A DNA stretch of 64,000 bases from Meiothermus sp. (GTDB taxonomy: Bacteria > Deinococcota > Deinococci > Deinococcales > Thermaceae), in contig NZ_BPIK01000001.1 of NCBI RefSeq assembly GCF_026004075.1, positions 345,501-409,500 on the forward strand, given 5' to 3'. Both the position numbers and the translations under genes were made by a program. The notes under the pieces were generated by a model, which saw nothing but the letters and a program-made list of their open reading frames with translations, had not been told where the DNA came from and ran no database searches. Positions 1 through 8,990 of the stretch are shown here, piece after piece (within the stretch, counting starts at the first letter, position 1; every line of letters begins with the position of its first letter).

Positions 1-678
1 CAGGGTAAAAGGCCCCTCGGCGGCCTCGAGCGGCAGCAGCCGGTTGGCGACCACCGAGCCCCACAGCAGCTTGACCACCTCTGCAAAGCCACCCCCGGCG
101 TGGGCGATTTTTTCCTCGCCGTCCACCACCAGCCGCAGGGCTATTTCCGGGCGGTGCAGCAGGTAGCGCGAGACCAGGTGCACCACCTTGCGCGCCTCGG
201 CGGCGGGGGCCTCGAGGGCGTTGCGGCGGGCGGGCAGGTGACAGAAGAGCGCCGTCACCTCGACCTGGGTTCCGGCGGGGGCAGGGTGTTCGAGCAGCTC
301 GGTTTTGTCCTGAAAAGCCGTCAGGGTGGCCCCGCCGAGCTGCTGGGGGGGCCTCGAGGTGAGCCGCACCTGGGCGGCCTGGCGGATGGCCCACAGCCCC
401 TCCCCCCGAAAGCCCAGGGTGTGGATATTTTGCAGGTCGGTGAGCTTGCTGGTGGTGTGGTGCTCGAGGGCCAGTTCCAGCTCCTCCTTGGGGATGCCCA
501 GGCCGTTGTCGCGCACCAGGATTTTGTCCAGCCCCCCGCCCCACAGCTCGATGTAGAGCCGAGTGGCGCCCGCGTCCAGGGCGTTCTCAAGCAGCTCCCG
601 CACCACGTCGGCGGGGCCCGAGATCACCTCACCGGCGGCAATCTCGCGGATGAGTTCGGGTGGCAGTTTGCGAATCAT
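1..678 (-). CDS. mutL: DNA mismatch repair protein MutL, N-terminal part (runs off window start)
   Basis: Read on the minus strand from the ATG at 678, the frame stays open for 226 codons to the window edge, so only the N-terminal GHKL ATPase region is present. Family motifs are in order: EIAAGEVISGPADVVRELLE with the Mg-binding Glu/Asn helix (about residues 12-32), DNGLGI (57-62) and the lid TLGFRGEGLWAI (87-98). MutL couples mismatch recognition by MutS to downstream excision. Its ATG overlaps the mutS stop (ATGA), so the two are translationally coupled and co-transcribed, mutS first. The C-terminal domain, which would show whether the endonuclease motif exists, lies outside the window. Confidence 0.95.
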   Translation of the reverse strand, partial: MIRKLPPELIREIAAGEVISGPADVVRELLENALDAGATRLYIELWGGGLDKILVRDNGLGIPKEELELALEHHTTSKLTDLQNIHTLGFRGEGLWAIRQAAQVRLTSRPPQQLGGATLTAFQDKTELLEHPAPAGTQVEVTALFCHLPARRNALEAPAAEARKVVHLVSRYLLHRPEIALRLVVDGEEKIAHAGGGFAEVVKLLWGSVVANRLLPLEAAEGPFTL

Positions 679-3236
679 ACCTGCGAAAGGCGTTCCGCTT
701 CGGCCTCCTGGGGGGCCAGGCCCCGGAGCTGGTCCTGCAGCCGGCGCAGGAACAGCAAGGCCTCCAGGGGGCTGGTACGGGCCAGGTCGAGCTGCAAAAG
801 CTCTTCCAGAATCTCCTTGGACAGCCCCTTCTGGCTGGCTTCCAGACTCTCTAGCACGCTTCTGGCCCGCTGCAAGACGGCCTGGGGGAGCCCTGCCAGC
901 CGGGCTACCTCGAGGCCGTAGCTCTGGCTAGCCGGGCCAGGCAGAACCTGGTGATAAAACACCAGCCCCCCTGCTTCCTCTTTGGCAGCTACGTGGGCGT
1001 TGCGGGCCGCGGCCATGCGCAGGGGCAGGGCGGTGAGCTCGAAGTAGTGGGTGGCAAACAGGGTGTAGGCCCGCACCTGGTCGTGCAGGTACTCGCAGGC
1101 CGCCCAGGCCAGGGCCAGCCCGTCGTAGGTGCTGGTGCCGCGCCCGATCTCGTCCAGCAGTACCAGGCTCCTGGGCGTGGCCCCCTGCAGGATGCCGGCC
1201 AGCTCGTCCATCTCCACCATAAAGGTGCTGCGCCCGCCGGCGATATCGTCGGAGGCCCCAATCCGGGTGTAGATGCGGTCGAAGAGGGGCAGGGTGGCCG
1301 ACTCGGCGGGTACGAAGGAGCCCACCTGGGCCAGCAGGGCGATCAGGGCGGTCTGCCGCAGGTAGGTGGATTTGCCGGCCATGTTGGGGCCGGTCAGGAT
1401 CAGCAGCCGGGCCGCCGGGCTCAGCGAAAGATCGTTGGGGATGAAGGGGTTGTTGCGTTCCACCACCGGGTGACGCCCGGCCACAATCTGCAGGGTTCCA
1501 TCCCGGGAGAAGCGGGGGCGGCTGTAGCTGTACTCCACCGCGGCCTCAGCCAGTGCAGCGTACACGTCCAGCTCGGCCAGCACCTGGGCAGCCTGGCGCA
1601 CCTCGTCGGCGGCCTGGGCCACCCGTTCGCGCAGCTCGAGGAAGACTGCGTACTCGCGCTTGACGGCCTCGGTCTCGGCCTGCAGAATTCTGCGCTCCTG
1701 CTCCTTGAGTTCGGGTGTGCTAAAGCGCATGCGGTCTTTGAGGGTTTGCAGGGCCCGCCAGTCCTGGGGCACCAGGGCGTAGTGGGGCCGGGTGACCTCG
1801 AGGTAATACCCAAACACCGCGTTGTAGCCCACCTTCAGGTTGGGGATGCCGGTCTTCTCGCGCGCCTCGCTTTCCAGCCGGGCGATCCAGGCCCGCCCCT
1901 CCTCGGCCCGCTGACGCAGCTCGTCCAACTCGGGGTCGAAGCCCTCGCGGATCAGGCCGCCGTCGGTAATTTTGAGCGGTGGATCTTCTACCAGCGCCGC
2001 GGCGATCTGCTCGGCCACCGCCACCGGCTGGGGCAGGCGCTCGGATACGCTCAGGAGCGGCCCTACCCCGGCCAGCAGTCCGGCCAGCTCGGGCAGCAGC
2101 GCCAGGCTGCGCTGCAAGGCCGCAAGGTCGCGGGGGCTGGCCCGTCCGGCCAGCAGGCGGGCGGCCAGGCGCTCGAGGTCGTGCATTCGGTAGAGCACCT
2201 TGCGCACCTCGGCCCGCAGCACCCCGTCCTTTACCAGGGCCTCCACCGCATCCAGCCGGGCTTGCAGGGGGGCTTCCTCCACCAGCGGATGCCGCAGCCA
2301 GGCCCGCAGCAGACGCCGCCCCGGCGCGGTGCGGGTCAGGCCCAGCACCCCCAGGAGGGTGCGCTCCTCGCTGCGGTCGCCCACAAAGCTGGGCTCGAAG
2401 ATCTCCAGGGTGCGCAGGGTGGCCTCGCTAAGCTGCATGAAGGCGCCGGGGTCGTAGCGCACGAAGCTGCGCACCTGGGGCAGCCCGTTTTCCTGCACCC
2501 GCAGGGCGTAGGCCAGCACCGCCCCCGCCGAACGCTGCAGCGCGGGGTGCTCGAGGCCGGCGGGCAGGGGGTTGAACTGCTTGTGCAGGGCGGCTTTTCC
2601 TACCCCGTCCTGAAAGCCCTCCTCCGAGAGCATCACCGGAAAGCGCCGCTGGAACTCCTGCAAAAAGGTGGGGTTGTGGTACAGCTCCGAGGCCAGCAGC
2701 ACCTCGGCGGGCCGGAAGCGGAAAAGCTCGTCGTATAGGGCGCTTTTGCTATAGAGCACGCTGCCCCGAAACTCCCCGGTGGAGACGTCCAGCAGGGCCA
2801 GGCCGTAGCCGTCGCCGGTGCTGATGGCGGCCAGGTAGTTGGCTTCTGGCTTCAGCAGGTTCTCGCGCAGGATGGTGCCGGGGGTGAGCAGTTGCGTGAC
2901 CTCGCGGCGCACCAGCTTGTCGGCCTCTTCGGCCAGCTCGACCTGGTCGGCCACCGCCACCCGGAAGCCCAGTTTGAGCAGTTTTTCCAGGTGCACGTCC
3001 ACCGCGCGCACCGGAATGCCGGCCATGGGGGTGGTGAAGTCCTTGGCGGTTTTGTGGGTGAGGGTGAGGTTCAGGGCCCTGGAGAGCCGCTCGGCGTCCT
3101 CGCCGAAGGCCTCGTAAAAGTCGCCGACCTGGAATAGCAGCAGGTAATCGGGATAAGCGTCCCGCAGTTCGACGTACTGCTCGAGCAGAGGTGGTAGGGG
3201 CCCCGGCCCCTGGCCCTTGAGGGTCATGCTCCCCAT
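675..3236 (-). CDS. mutS: DNA mismatch repair protein MutS
   Basis: 853 residues, the usual size of bacterial MutS1. The mismatch-reading FxE motif is visible as GDFYEAFG near residue 38, and the ABC-type ATPase domain has Walker A GPNMAGKST near residues 615-623, then the DDIAGGRSTFMVEM and LLDEIGRGTSTYDG motifs. It binds mispairs and small loops and recruits MutL. The start is either the ATG at 3236, preceded by GGGGGT, or the in-frame ATG three codons later; family alignment does not decide. It is the first gene of a mutS-mutL pair joined by an ATGA overlap. Confidence 0.97.
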   Translation of the reverse strand: MGSMTLKGQGPGPLPPLLEQYVELRDAYPDYLLLFQVGDFYEAFGEDAERLSRALNLTLTHKTAKDFTTPMAGIPVRAVDVHLEKLLKLGFRVAVADQVELAEEADKLVRREVTQLLTPGTILRENLLKPEANYLAAISTGDGYGLALLDVSTGEFRGSVLYSKSALYDELFRFRPAEVLLASELYHNPTFLQEFQRRFPVMLSEEGFQDGVGKAALHKQFNPLPAGLEHPALQRSAGAVLAYALRVQENGLPQVRSFVRYDPGAFMQLSEATLRTLEIFEPSFVGDRSEERTLLGVLGLTRTAPGRRLLRAWLRHPLVEEAPLQARLDAVEALVKDGVLRAEVRKVLYRMHDLERLAARLLAGRASPRDLAALQRSLALLPELAGLLAGVGPLLSVSERLPQPVAVAEQIAAALVEDPPLKITDGGLIREGFDPELDELRQRAEEGRAWIARLESEAREKTGIPNLKVGYNAVFGYYLEVTRPHYALVPQDWRALQTLKDRMRFSTPELKEQERRILQAETEAVKREYAVFLELRERVAQAADEVRQAAQVLAELDVYAALAEAAVEYSYSRPRFSRDGTLQIVAGRHPVVERNNPFIPNDLSLSPAARLLILTGPNMAGKSTYLRQTALIALLAQVGSFVPAESATLPLFDRIYTRIGASDDIAGGRSTFMVEMDELAGILQGATPRSLVLLDEIGRGTSTYDGLALAWAACEYLHDQVRAYTLFATHYFELTALPLRMAAARNAHVAAKEEAGGLVFYHQVLPGPASQSYGLEVARLAGLPQAVLQRARSVLESLEASQKGLSKEILEELLQLDLARTSPLEALLFLRRLQDQLRGLAPQEAEAERLSQV

Positions 3237-3297
3237 GATACCCCCAAGTAGCCGGGTTCAAGGATGGGCGCTTGTGTTGTGCAGGACAGAGGAAGAA

Positions 3298-3810
3298 CTA
3301 CCGGGCCACTTCCCAGGCCAGGTGCTCGAGCTCGGGCTTGATTAGCTTTTCCCAGGCTACCTTCACCGCGTTGGGCGAGCCGGGAGTGGAGATCACCACC
3401 TTTTGGCGGTAGGTGCCGGCGGTCGCCCGCGAGAGCATGGCCGCGGCCCCCACCTCGCTGTAGGAGAGCATCCGGAACAGCTCACCGAAGCCCGGCATGG
3501 GTTTTTCAATCTTGCGGGCCAGCACGTCGTAGGTGGTGTCGCGCGGGGCGATGCCGGTACCACCATTGAACAGAATAATTTGTGCTCCGCTGTTCACCAT
3601 CTCCTCGAGGGCCCCGGCCACCTGGTCGGGCTCGTCCTTGATGATGCGGTAGCCCACCACCCTGTGCCCCAGCGCCTCAATTTCGGGCTTAAGGTAGTGG
3701 TAGTTGGTGTCGGTCTCGGGGGTGCGGGTATCGGAAACCGTCACGATGGCGAGGTTCACCGGGCCCCTGGTTTTGGCGATCTCCTTGTGCTTTACGGTGC
3801 TCTCGGACAT
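3298..3810 (-). CDS. moaB: Molybdenum cofactor biosynthesis protein MoaB/MogA family
   Basis: 170 residues of the MoaB/MogA fold that handles molybdopterin adenylylation. Family signatures are VTVSDTRT (24-30), [11 protein letters not shown] (81-91) and the late [10 protein letters not shown] (141-150). The protein acts in the cytoplasm on the pterin dithiolate before molybdate insertion. A -10 box TATAAA ends only 5 nt before the ATG, so the mRNA is probably leaderless and no Shine-Dalgarno is seen. mobA, a later step of the same pathway, lies in the window at 44.6 kb but is not linked. MoaB and MogA cannot be separated by eye. Confidence 0.9.
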   Translation of the reverse strand: MSESTVKHKEIAKTRGPVNLAIVTVSDTRTPETDTNYHYLKPEIEALGHRVVGYRIIKDEPDQVAGALEEMVNSGAQIILFNGGTGIAPRDTTYDVLARKIEKPMPGFGELFRMLSYSEVGAAAMLSRATAGTYRQKVVISTPGSPNAVKVAWEKLIKPELEHLAWEVAR

Positions 3811-3815
3811 ATCTG

Positions 3816-3821
3816 TTTATA
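3816..3821 (-). promoter_or_regulatory. -10 box of moaB (leaderless promoter)
   Basis: On the minus strand TATAAA is followed by CAGAT and then the moaB ATG. A start point 6-7 nt downstream of the box would fall on or next to the start codon. No convincing -35 hexamer is visible. Confidence 0.6.
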
Positions 3822-3956
3822 CCGACTTCATAAAGAAACGCATAAAAAGAGGCGCATCTTTGTGCGGCCTGGCTTACTCCTGGATATTATTCTACGCTAC
3901 ACGCTCTCAGACCAGGAGCCTCATAAGCCTTCACACCCATCCCCGCTACAAAAGCC

Positions 3957-4577
3957 TCATACCAAGGGCTTGCTTAAGCCATAGGCCTCGAGCATCCTGA
4001 ACACCAAATCGCGGGTTTCTTCGTCGTCGGCGTAGTTAACGCTGTCGCTGGAAATTACCAGCACCGGCGACAGGTCGTAGGCCCTAATCCAGGCTTCATA
4101 GAGGCGATTGAGGGAGGCCAGGTACTCCAGGGGAATGTGCTGCTCGTAGTCCCGCCCCCGGCGGGCGATGTGGGCCTGGAGGGTCTCGACCGAGGCCCGC
4201 ACGTAAATGAGCAGATCGGGTTTCCGCAACGCTGGCGCAATGCCCTCATAGAGGGCCAGGTAGGTCTGCCAGTCGCGCTCGGCCAGGTGGCCCGAGACCC
4301 GCAGGTTCTGGGCAAAGATGAAGGCGTCCTCGTAGATGGTGCGATCCTGCACCACGTACTGGGCGGGGTTGATCTGCTCGAGGTGCTGTTTGAGCCGCTT
4401 GGCCAGAAAAAACACCTGCGACTGAAAGGCCCAGCGTCCCATGTCGGAATAAAAGTCGGCCAGGTAAGGGTTCTCGTCCACGGTTTCGTAGACCGGCAAG
4501 AGCCCGTAGTGCTGGGCCAGTAGCCCGGTCAGGGTAGACTTGCCGGAACCAATGTTGCCTGCGATTGCGATATACAT
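3957..4577 (-). CDS. Deoxynucleoside kinase (dAK/dCK-like)
   Basis: 206 residues of the deoxynucleoside kinase family, salvaging deoxynucleosides to 5'-monophosphates. P-loop GNIGSGKST is at residues 7-15, the substrate-binding ETVDENPYL at 31-39, DRTIYED at 78-84 and the arginine-rich lid RRGRDYEQ at 139-146. The DR-x-IYED form is the version I associate with dAK/dCK-type enzymes, but specificity is inferred. A paralogue follows upstream at 4656-5309, a pairing reminiscent of bacterial dCK/dGK gene pairs. No Shine-Dalgarno precedes the ATG; a degenerate heptamer tract (about 4590-4608) lies there instead. Confidence 0.88.
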   Translation of the reverse strand: MYIAIAGNIGSGKSTLTGLLAQHYGLLPVYETVDENPYLADFYSDMGRWAFQSQVFFLAKRLKQHLEQINPAQYVVQDRTIYEDAFIFAQNLRVSGHLAERDWQTYLALYEGIAPALRKPDLLIYVRASVETLQAHIARRGRDYEQHIPLEYLASLNRLYEAWIRAYDLSPVLVISSDSVNYADDEETRDLVFRMLEAYGLSKPLV

Positions 4578-4655
4578 GGTGATTGTGAAGCTAAGGACTA
4601 AAAAGCCAGGTTATATGCAGTGAGGCTGGGCTTCCCCAGATCTGGATATCTGGCA

Positions 4656-5309
4656 CTACGAACGCTTCAGGCTGGCGATGGGCGAGGGGTTGGGCTGGTG
4701 GTCAGAGCGAGCAGTGAGCCCCAACTTTTCCTGCACCTGCCGGACTATCCAGTCCTGGTCGGCCTCGAGCTCGGCGAAGTTGAACTCCTGGGTCTCGAGA
4801 ATCCAGAGCGGATGGGGGTAGGTGGCAAAATGGTGCTCGTAAAACTCGTGGAGACGGGCCAGGTACTCCGGTTCCATCTGCTGCTCGAAGGCCCGCCCCC
4901 TCCGCTGGATGCGCTCCAGGATGACCGGCAAAGGCGCGCGCAGGTAGAGGGTCAGATCGGGGGTGGGGATTTTGGGCGCCAGACTTTTGTAGAGGTCGTT
5001 GTATAGATCCCACTCGGCCCCGGAGAGGTTCATGGCCGCAAAAATGGCGTCCTTGTCGAAGAGGTAGTCGGCCACCACCCCACCGGTAAACAGGCTGGGT
5101 TGGGCCAGGGGCAGCAGTTGCTTGTACCTCGAGAGCAAAAAGAAGACCTGCACCTTGAAGCCGTAGCGGACGGGGTCTTGATAAAAAAGTGGCAAAAAAG
5201 GATTTTCTTCCACTACCTCGAGCAAACTCTCGGCTCCCAGCCGCTCGGCCAGTAGCCGGGCCAGGGTGGTTTTACCTACACCAATTACCCCTTCAATCGC
5301 GACATACAT
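4656..5309 (-). CDS. Deoxynucleoside kinase (dGK-like)
   Basis: 217 residues, paralogous to the preceding kinase. P-loop GVIGVGKTT is at 7-15, EVVEENPFL at 31-39 and the lid RRGRAFEQ at 136-143. The DRS-type motif is replaced by ADYLFDKDAIFA (80-91), which I associate with deoxyguanosine kinase-like enzymes, so the two genes probably split dA/dC and dG salvage. The C-terminus has a short polar tail beyond the domain. The ATG has no Shine-Dalgarno but is preceded by three heptamer repeats at 5312-5336. Confidence 0.88.
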   Translation of the reverse strand: MYVAIEGVIGVGKTTLARLLAERLGAESLLEVVEENPFLPLFYQDPVRYGFKVQVFFLLSRYKQLLPLAQPSLFTGGVVADYLFDKDAIFAAMNLSGAEWDLYNDLYKSLAPKIPTPDLTLYLRAPLPVILERIQRRGRAFEQQMEPEYLARLHEFYEHHFATYPHPLWILETQEFNFAELEADQDWIVRQVQEKLGLTARSDHQPNPSPIASLKRS

Positions 5310-5311
5310 CC

Positions 5312-5336
5312 GCTTAAGGCTAAAAGCTAAAAGCCC
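5312..5336 (-). repeat. Heptamer tandem repeat before a kinase start codon
   Basis: Read on the minus strand: GGGCTTT, TAGCTTT, TAGCCTT, then AAGC, ending 2 nt before the ATG of the dGK-like gene. The same unit and the same CCTTAAGC ending occur before gltX at 8951-8982. No Shine-Dalgarno is present. Confidence 0.6.
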
Positions 5337-5402
5337 AAAGGGGAAGTCTTGACAAGCGGGGGCAGAAGCCTTTTTCCCCGCCCAGGCAGTCGGCGCGATG
5401 GC

Positions 5403-6461
5403 CTAGCGCCGGGCAATCATGGTCACAACCACGTCCAGCCGCTGCCCGTTGCGCCAGATGGTCAGGTTCACCCGGTCGCCGGGGCGGTAGCGGGCGATGG
5501 TCTGGGTGACCTCGCTGGCGTTGCGCATGGTGCGGCCACCCACAGCCAGGATGATATCGCCCAGACTGACCAGCTTGCCGCGCTGGTCGCGCTGGGCCGG
5601 GCGCAGGCCGGCCCGGGCTGCCGGGGAGCCGGGTTGCACCTTTTCGATCATGGCCCCGCGGGTGGAGAGCAGGCCCACCCGTCCCAGCAGGATGGGGTCG
5701 AGTTCGTCTAGGTCGAGCAGGGTGGCCCCCAGGTTGCCGCGCTGGGGAACGCCGAAGCGCTCGAGGTCGCTCACGCTCTGCCGCACCAGGTCGCCCGGAA
5801 TCGCCACCCCTACCCCGCCCACGCCGCTCAGGTCGCCCAGGGTGGCGTTGGCTACCCCCACCACCCGGCCCTGCAAATCGAGCACCGGGCCCCCGGAGTT
5901 GCCCTGCACGATGCGGGCGTCGGTAAAGAGCAGGTCGCCAATTTCTGCGCCAATCTCGGGGTCGAGGTCGTTTTTCTCGGCAGAAGTGGGGCCAATGCCG
6001 GCCAGAATGCCATACGAAGCCAGGTTGCGCTGCCCAAAGGGGCTTCCAATCACCACCAACCCCATGCCCACCGGCAGGTTCTGTGAGCTGCCAAAGGAAA
6101 GCTGGGCCGGGGCGGTCACGCCCTGCACGGTCAGTATGGCGATGTCAATGCCCTTGTCCACTGCAAACACCTGGGCCGGAAAGGTGCGCCCATCGAACAA
6201 CTCCACGCTGATGTCGCGCAGATCCTGCACCACGTGGTAGTTGGTGATGATGCGGCTGGGGGCATAAAAAAAGCCGGAGCCGTTGGTGGGGCCTTCGTTG
6301 CCAGTCTGGGGGTCGCGCAGGATGCCAAAAATCTTGACCACTGCCGGTAAAGCCCGGCGGATGACTTCTACCCGGGCCACCTCCTCGGGGGTGGTGAGGC
6401 GGGGGGCCTGGGCCAGGGCCTGGGATAGGGTAAGCAGAACCAATAAAATGACCATGCGCAT
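5403..6461 (-). CDS. Exported trypsin-like serine protease with PDZ domain (S1C/HtrA family)
   Basis: 352 residues from the ATG at 6461; two in-frame TTG codons upstream are possible but less likely starts. An N-terminal signal peptide (hydrophobic residues 3-17, Ala-rich cleavage site near SQALAQA) sends it across the membrane. The catalytic triad is His in ITNYHVV (76), Asp in GIDIAIL (106) and Ser in VQGNSGGPV (189). One C-terminal PDZ domain follows (about 235-345). Proteases of this family degrade or refold damaged envelope proteins. A plausible promoter, TTGATA-N17-GACAAT, lies upstream. Confidence 0.92.
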   Translation of the reverse strand: MRMVILLVLLTLSQALAQAPRLTTPEEVARVEVIRRALPAVVKIFGILRDPQTGNEGPTNGSGFFYAPSRIITNYHVVQDLRDISVELFDGRTFPAQVFAVDKGIDIAILTVQGVTAPAQLSFGSSQNLPVGMGLVVIGSPFGQRNLASYGILAGIGPTSAEKNDLDPEIGAEIGDLLFTDARIVQGNSGGPVLDLQGRVVGVANATLGDLSGVGGVGVAIPGDLVRQSVSDLERFGVPQRGNLGATLLDLDELDPILLGRVGLLSTRGAMIEKVQPGSPAARAGLRPAQRDQRGKLVSLGDIILAVGGRTMRNASEVTQTIARYRPGDRVNLTIWRNGQRLDVVVTMIARR

Positions 6462-6639
6462 CGTCAACAAACCTTCTACATTGTCATATGCCGGTGTGGA
6501 GTTATCAATAGCTGGTTCTTACCGGTGCAAAAGACACTTTTCCCTGTGCAGGTAGAGCAAGGCGTTCAAAAAGGGTTTTGGGGGGTTATTCAAGAAACCT
6601 TAATATGCCCCTGAACCTGAATCTGGTCGGGGTATGGCA

Positions 6640-8088
6640 TCACGGCAGCAGCCTGAGGCCCAGCCGGGGTGGATCGGTGGGGTAGAGGTTGTCCAGTGCT
6701 ACCACTACAATCCGCGCCCCACCCCGTCTACCCGAAAGCTGGGAGGCCAGGACTACGAATTCCTCGAGGGCGATTCCCCCCTTGGCCAGTTTTTCGGGCA
6801 CCCAGCCTGCCTCGCTGAGCCGGTTTTCGGCGTTCTGGCTCAGGATATCAAGACGCCGGCGCAGCTCGGCCTGGCTGGCCGGCAGGATCAGGTAGGTGGA
6901 GGCCAGCACATCCCCCTGGGAAAAGGCCTGTTCGCGGGCCCGGTACTCGACCACCACCCGCGCCCGCCCATCGGCGCCGATGCTTTGGATGCGGGCCAGA
7001 AATATCCCCGGCTTGAGGTTTGCCAAAGTCGGGTTCTCCAGGATCTCTGCACCCCGCAACCCGATCAGACGAACCCGGCTGTCGACCCGTCGAGTAATCT
7101 CGTTCAAGGCCACCAGTTCGTTGCCTGGTAAGACCAGCTCCTCTGCCAGGAGATTCTGGCGCAGGTTTTTGTCCAGACTGGCGACCAGCGTCTGATTGCG
7201 CTCACGCAATTGCTGCAATTCGCGCTGAGCCTCAGTAAGCTTGCTCTTGAGCTCGCTGTTGCTGCGCTGCAGCGCCTCGAGCAGACGGTTATCACTAGGA
7301 GGCGTCGAAGTAGAGACGCCGCTCAGGATGGCCACGTCCCCCTCGAGACTGCGCTTGTCGGCCTCGAGCTGGCTCAGACGGCTCTCGAGCTCCTTGGTAC
7401 GAGCCTGGAGGCTACTCAGGCGGGCTCTGGCCTCGCGGCTGGCGGCTTCGAAAGCCTGTAGCTGCTGCTTGGCTTTACGGGCCTGGGCCAGGAGTTCTGT
7501 GCGACTAGCTAGCAATTGCTCCTTTTCCTTCAAGAGCTGCTCTTTTTCCTGCAGCAGACTGGTGCGAGCCTGCCTGAGCTGATCGAGGGTTTTGCGCTGA
7601 GCGGTGCTGTCTGCCTGAAGTTTTTCTACTTCCTGGCGTAGCTTTTCCCGCTCCACCAGAGCATTCTCCAGATCCTGGCGGGTTTGGCGCTGGAACTCGG
7701 CGTTCTGCGCGAGCTGCCGGGCTAGCAGGGTATTGTTTTTCTCAAACTCATCGCGCTCGAGCTTGAGCTGCTCGTACTGACTAAAGATACTGGCCGCACG
7801 GCTTTCCAGTCGTCCCACCTCGGTGCGCAGTCGGTCGCGCTCCTGTCGTACCGCCTCGGCCTGCAAGATGGTCTCGCGGGCATCCCGCACCACCAGAAAG
7901 AAAGCCCCAAAAGCCCCCAGTCCAATGAGCACCCCGGTGCCCACGGCCACCAGGGTTGCGGTGGTCTTGGGGCGCAGTCCCAGAAAGCGCCAGTGGCGCT
8001 TGCCCACCCGCTTGGCCACCAGGTCGCCCACGTAGGCTACCAGTCCGGCCACGAGCACCAGGAGGATGAGGATGGCCCAGAATGTCAT
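6640..8088 (-). CDS. DUF3084 family membrane-anchored coiled-coil protein
   Basis: 482 residues. Two hydrophobic segments (about 3-20 and 46-67) bracket a short basic loop, then a very long charged coiled coil rich in Glu, Gln, Arg and Leu heptads (about 75-300), then a globular C-terminal part (about 320-480) matching the DUF3084 layout. The function is unknown. The coiled coil and the membrane anchor suggest an envelope structural or scaffold role, which is inference. It lies 27 bp downstream of the lptB-like gene in the same orientation and is probably co-transcribed with it. Confidence 0.82.
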   Translation of the reverse strand: MTFWAILILLVLVAGLVAYVGDLVAKRVGKRHWRFLGLRPKTTATLVAVGTGVLIGLGAFGAFFLVVRDARETILQAEAVRQERDRLRTEVGRLESRAASIFSQYEQLKLERDEFEKNNTLLARQLAQNAEFQRQTRQDLENALVEREKLRQEVEKLQADSTAQRKTLDQLRQARTSLLQEKEQLLKEKEQLLASRTELLAQARKAKQQLQAFEAASREARARLSSLQARTKELESRLSQLEADKRSLEGDVAILSGVSTSTPPSDNRLLEALQRSNSELKSKLTEAQRELQQLRERNQTLVASLDKNLRQNLLAEELVLPGNELVALNEITRRVDSRVRLIGLRGAEILENPTLANLKPGIFLARIQSIGADGRARVVVEYRAREQAFSQGDVLASTYLILPASQAELRRRLDILSQNAENRLSEAGWVPEKLAKGGIALEEFVVLASQLSGRRGGARIVVVALDNLYPTDPPRLGLRLLP

Positions 8089-8115
8089 AGGGAATAGATG
8101 GGGGCGGCGAAAAGG

Positions 8116-8886
8116 TCAAAGCTCGTACTCGTCCCCCAGGTAGTGGGTTCGCACCCCTGCGTCTCGAGCGAACTCCTCAGGTGAACCCTGGAAGGCCACC
8201 TGGCCGTCGTACATCAGGTAGATGCGGTCGGCAATGGCCAGCGTTTCGCGCACCGAGTGGTCGGTGATGAAGATGCCCACCCCGCGCCGCTCGCGCAGTT
8301 CGGAGATGAGTTTCTGAATGTCGTGGACGTTTTTGGGGTCTACGCCGGTGAAGGGCTCGTCCAGCAGGATGAAATCGGGGTTGGTGCAGAGGGCGCGGGC
8401 AATTTCCAGTCGCCGCCGCTCGCCCCCTGAAAGGGTGTAGGCATATTTGTCGCGCAAGTGGCTAATGCCCAGCTCCTCCAGAAGCTCGGCAGCCCGCTGG
8501 GCCCGCTCGGCTTTGGAGAGGGGCTGGAACTCCAGCACCGCCAGCAGGTTTTCCAGGGCGGTCATGCGGCGGAAGGCCGAGGGCTCCTGGGGCAGGTAGC
8601 CCAGCCCCAGTCGGGCCCGCTTGTACATGGGCAGCCGGGAGACATCCCGCCCGCCCAGGCGGATCTGCCCGGCGTTGGGTTCGATGAATCCGACCAGCAT
8701 GTAAAAAGTGGTGGTTTTGCCGGCCCCGTTGGGGCCGAATAGGGCCACAATCTCGCCGCGGGAGAGCTCGAGGCTTACTCCCCGCACCACCTCCCGCTTG
8801 CCGTAGCGCTTGACCAGCCCAATGGCCTCGAGGCGGGTGGCAGGGCTCTTGGTTAGGCCAGGACTCTGTTGCAATGCCGCTTCCAT
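8116..8886 (-). CDS. lptB: ABC transporter ATPase, LptB type
   Basis: 256 residues, a single cytoplasmic ABC ATPase. Walker [10 protein letters not shown] is at 51-59, the signature [16 protein letters not shown] at 151-166 and Walker B LLDEP at 174-178. The GGERRRxEIARAL form is typical of LptB, the motor of the LptFG lipopolysaccharide exporter. Thermaceae have an outer membrane but are reported to lack classical LPS, so the cargo here is likely another envelope glycolipid; that is inference. The partner permeases are not in the window. gltX diverges on the other side. Confidence 0.88.
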   Translation of the reverse strand: MEAALQQSPGLTKSPATRLEAIGLVKRYGKREVVRGVSLELSRGEIVALFGPNGAGKTTTFYMLVGFIEPNAGQIRLGGRDVSRLPMYKRARLGLGYLPQEPSAFRRMTALENLLAVLEFQPLSKAERAQRAAELLEELGISHLRDKYAYTLSGGERRRLEIARALCTNPDFILLDEPFTGVDPKNVHDIQKLISELRERRGVGIFITDHSVRETLAIADRIYLMYDGQVAFQGSPEEFARDAGVRTHYLGDEYEL

Positions 8887-8950
8887 CTGGTTATCAGGGT
8901 ATCATCACCGGCTAAGGCGGCTGTGAGAGGTATAACCCAAACGCCAGGCT

Positions 8951-8982
8951 GGGCTTTCGGCTTTGGGCTTTGGGCCTTAAGC
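8951..8982 (+). repeat. Heptamer tandem repeat before gltX
   Basis: Four consecutive heptamers GGGCTTT, CGGCTTT, GGGCTTT, GGGCCTT followed by AAGC, 8 nt before the gltX ATG. It has the same register and ending as the minus-strand tract at 5312-5336. Confidence 0.65.
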
Positions 8983-8990
8983 TATCGGTT

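Noticed and set aside
951-2738. 595-codon open frame on the plus strand
   Set aside because: It lies antisense to mutS; long antisense frames are expected in GC-rich coding DNA, and its sequence has no domain.
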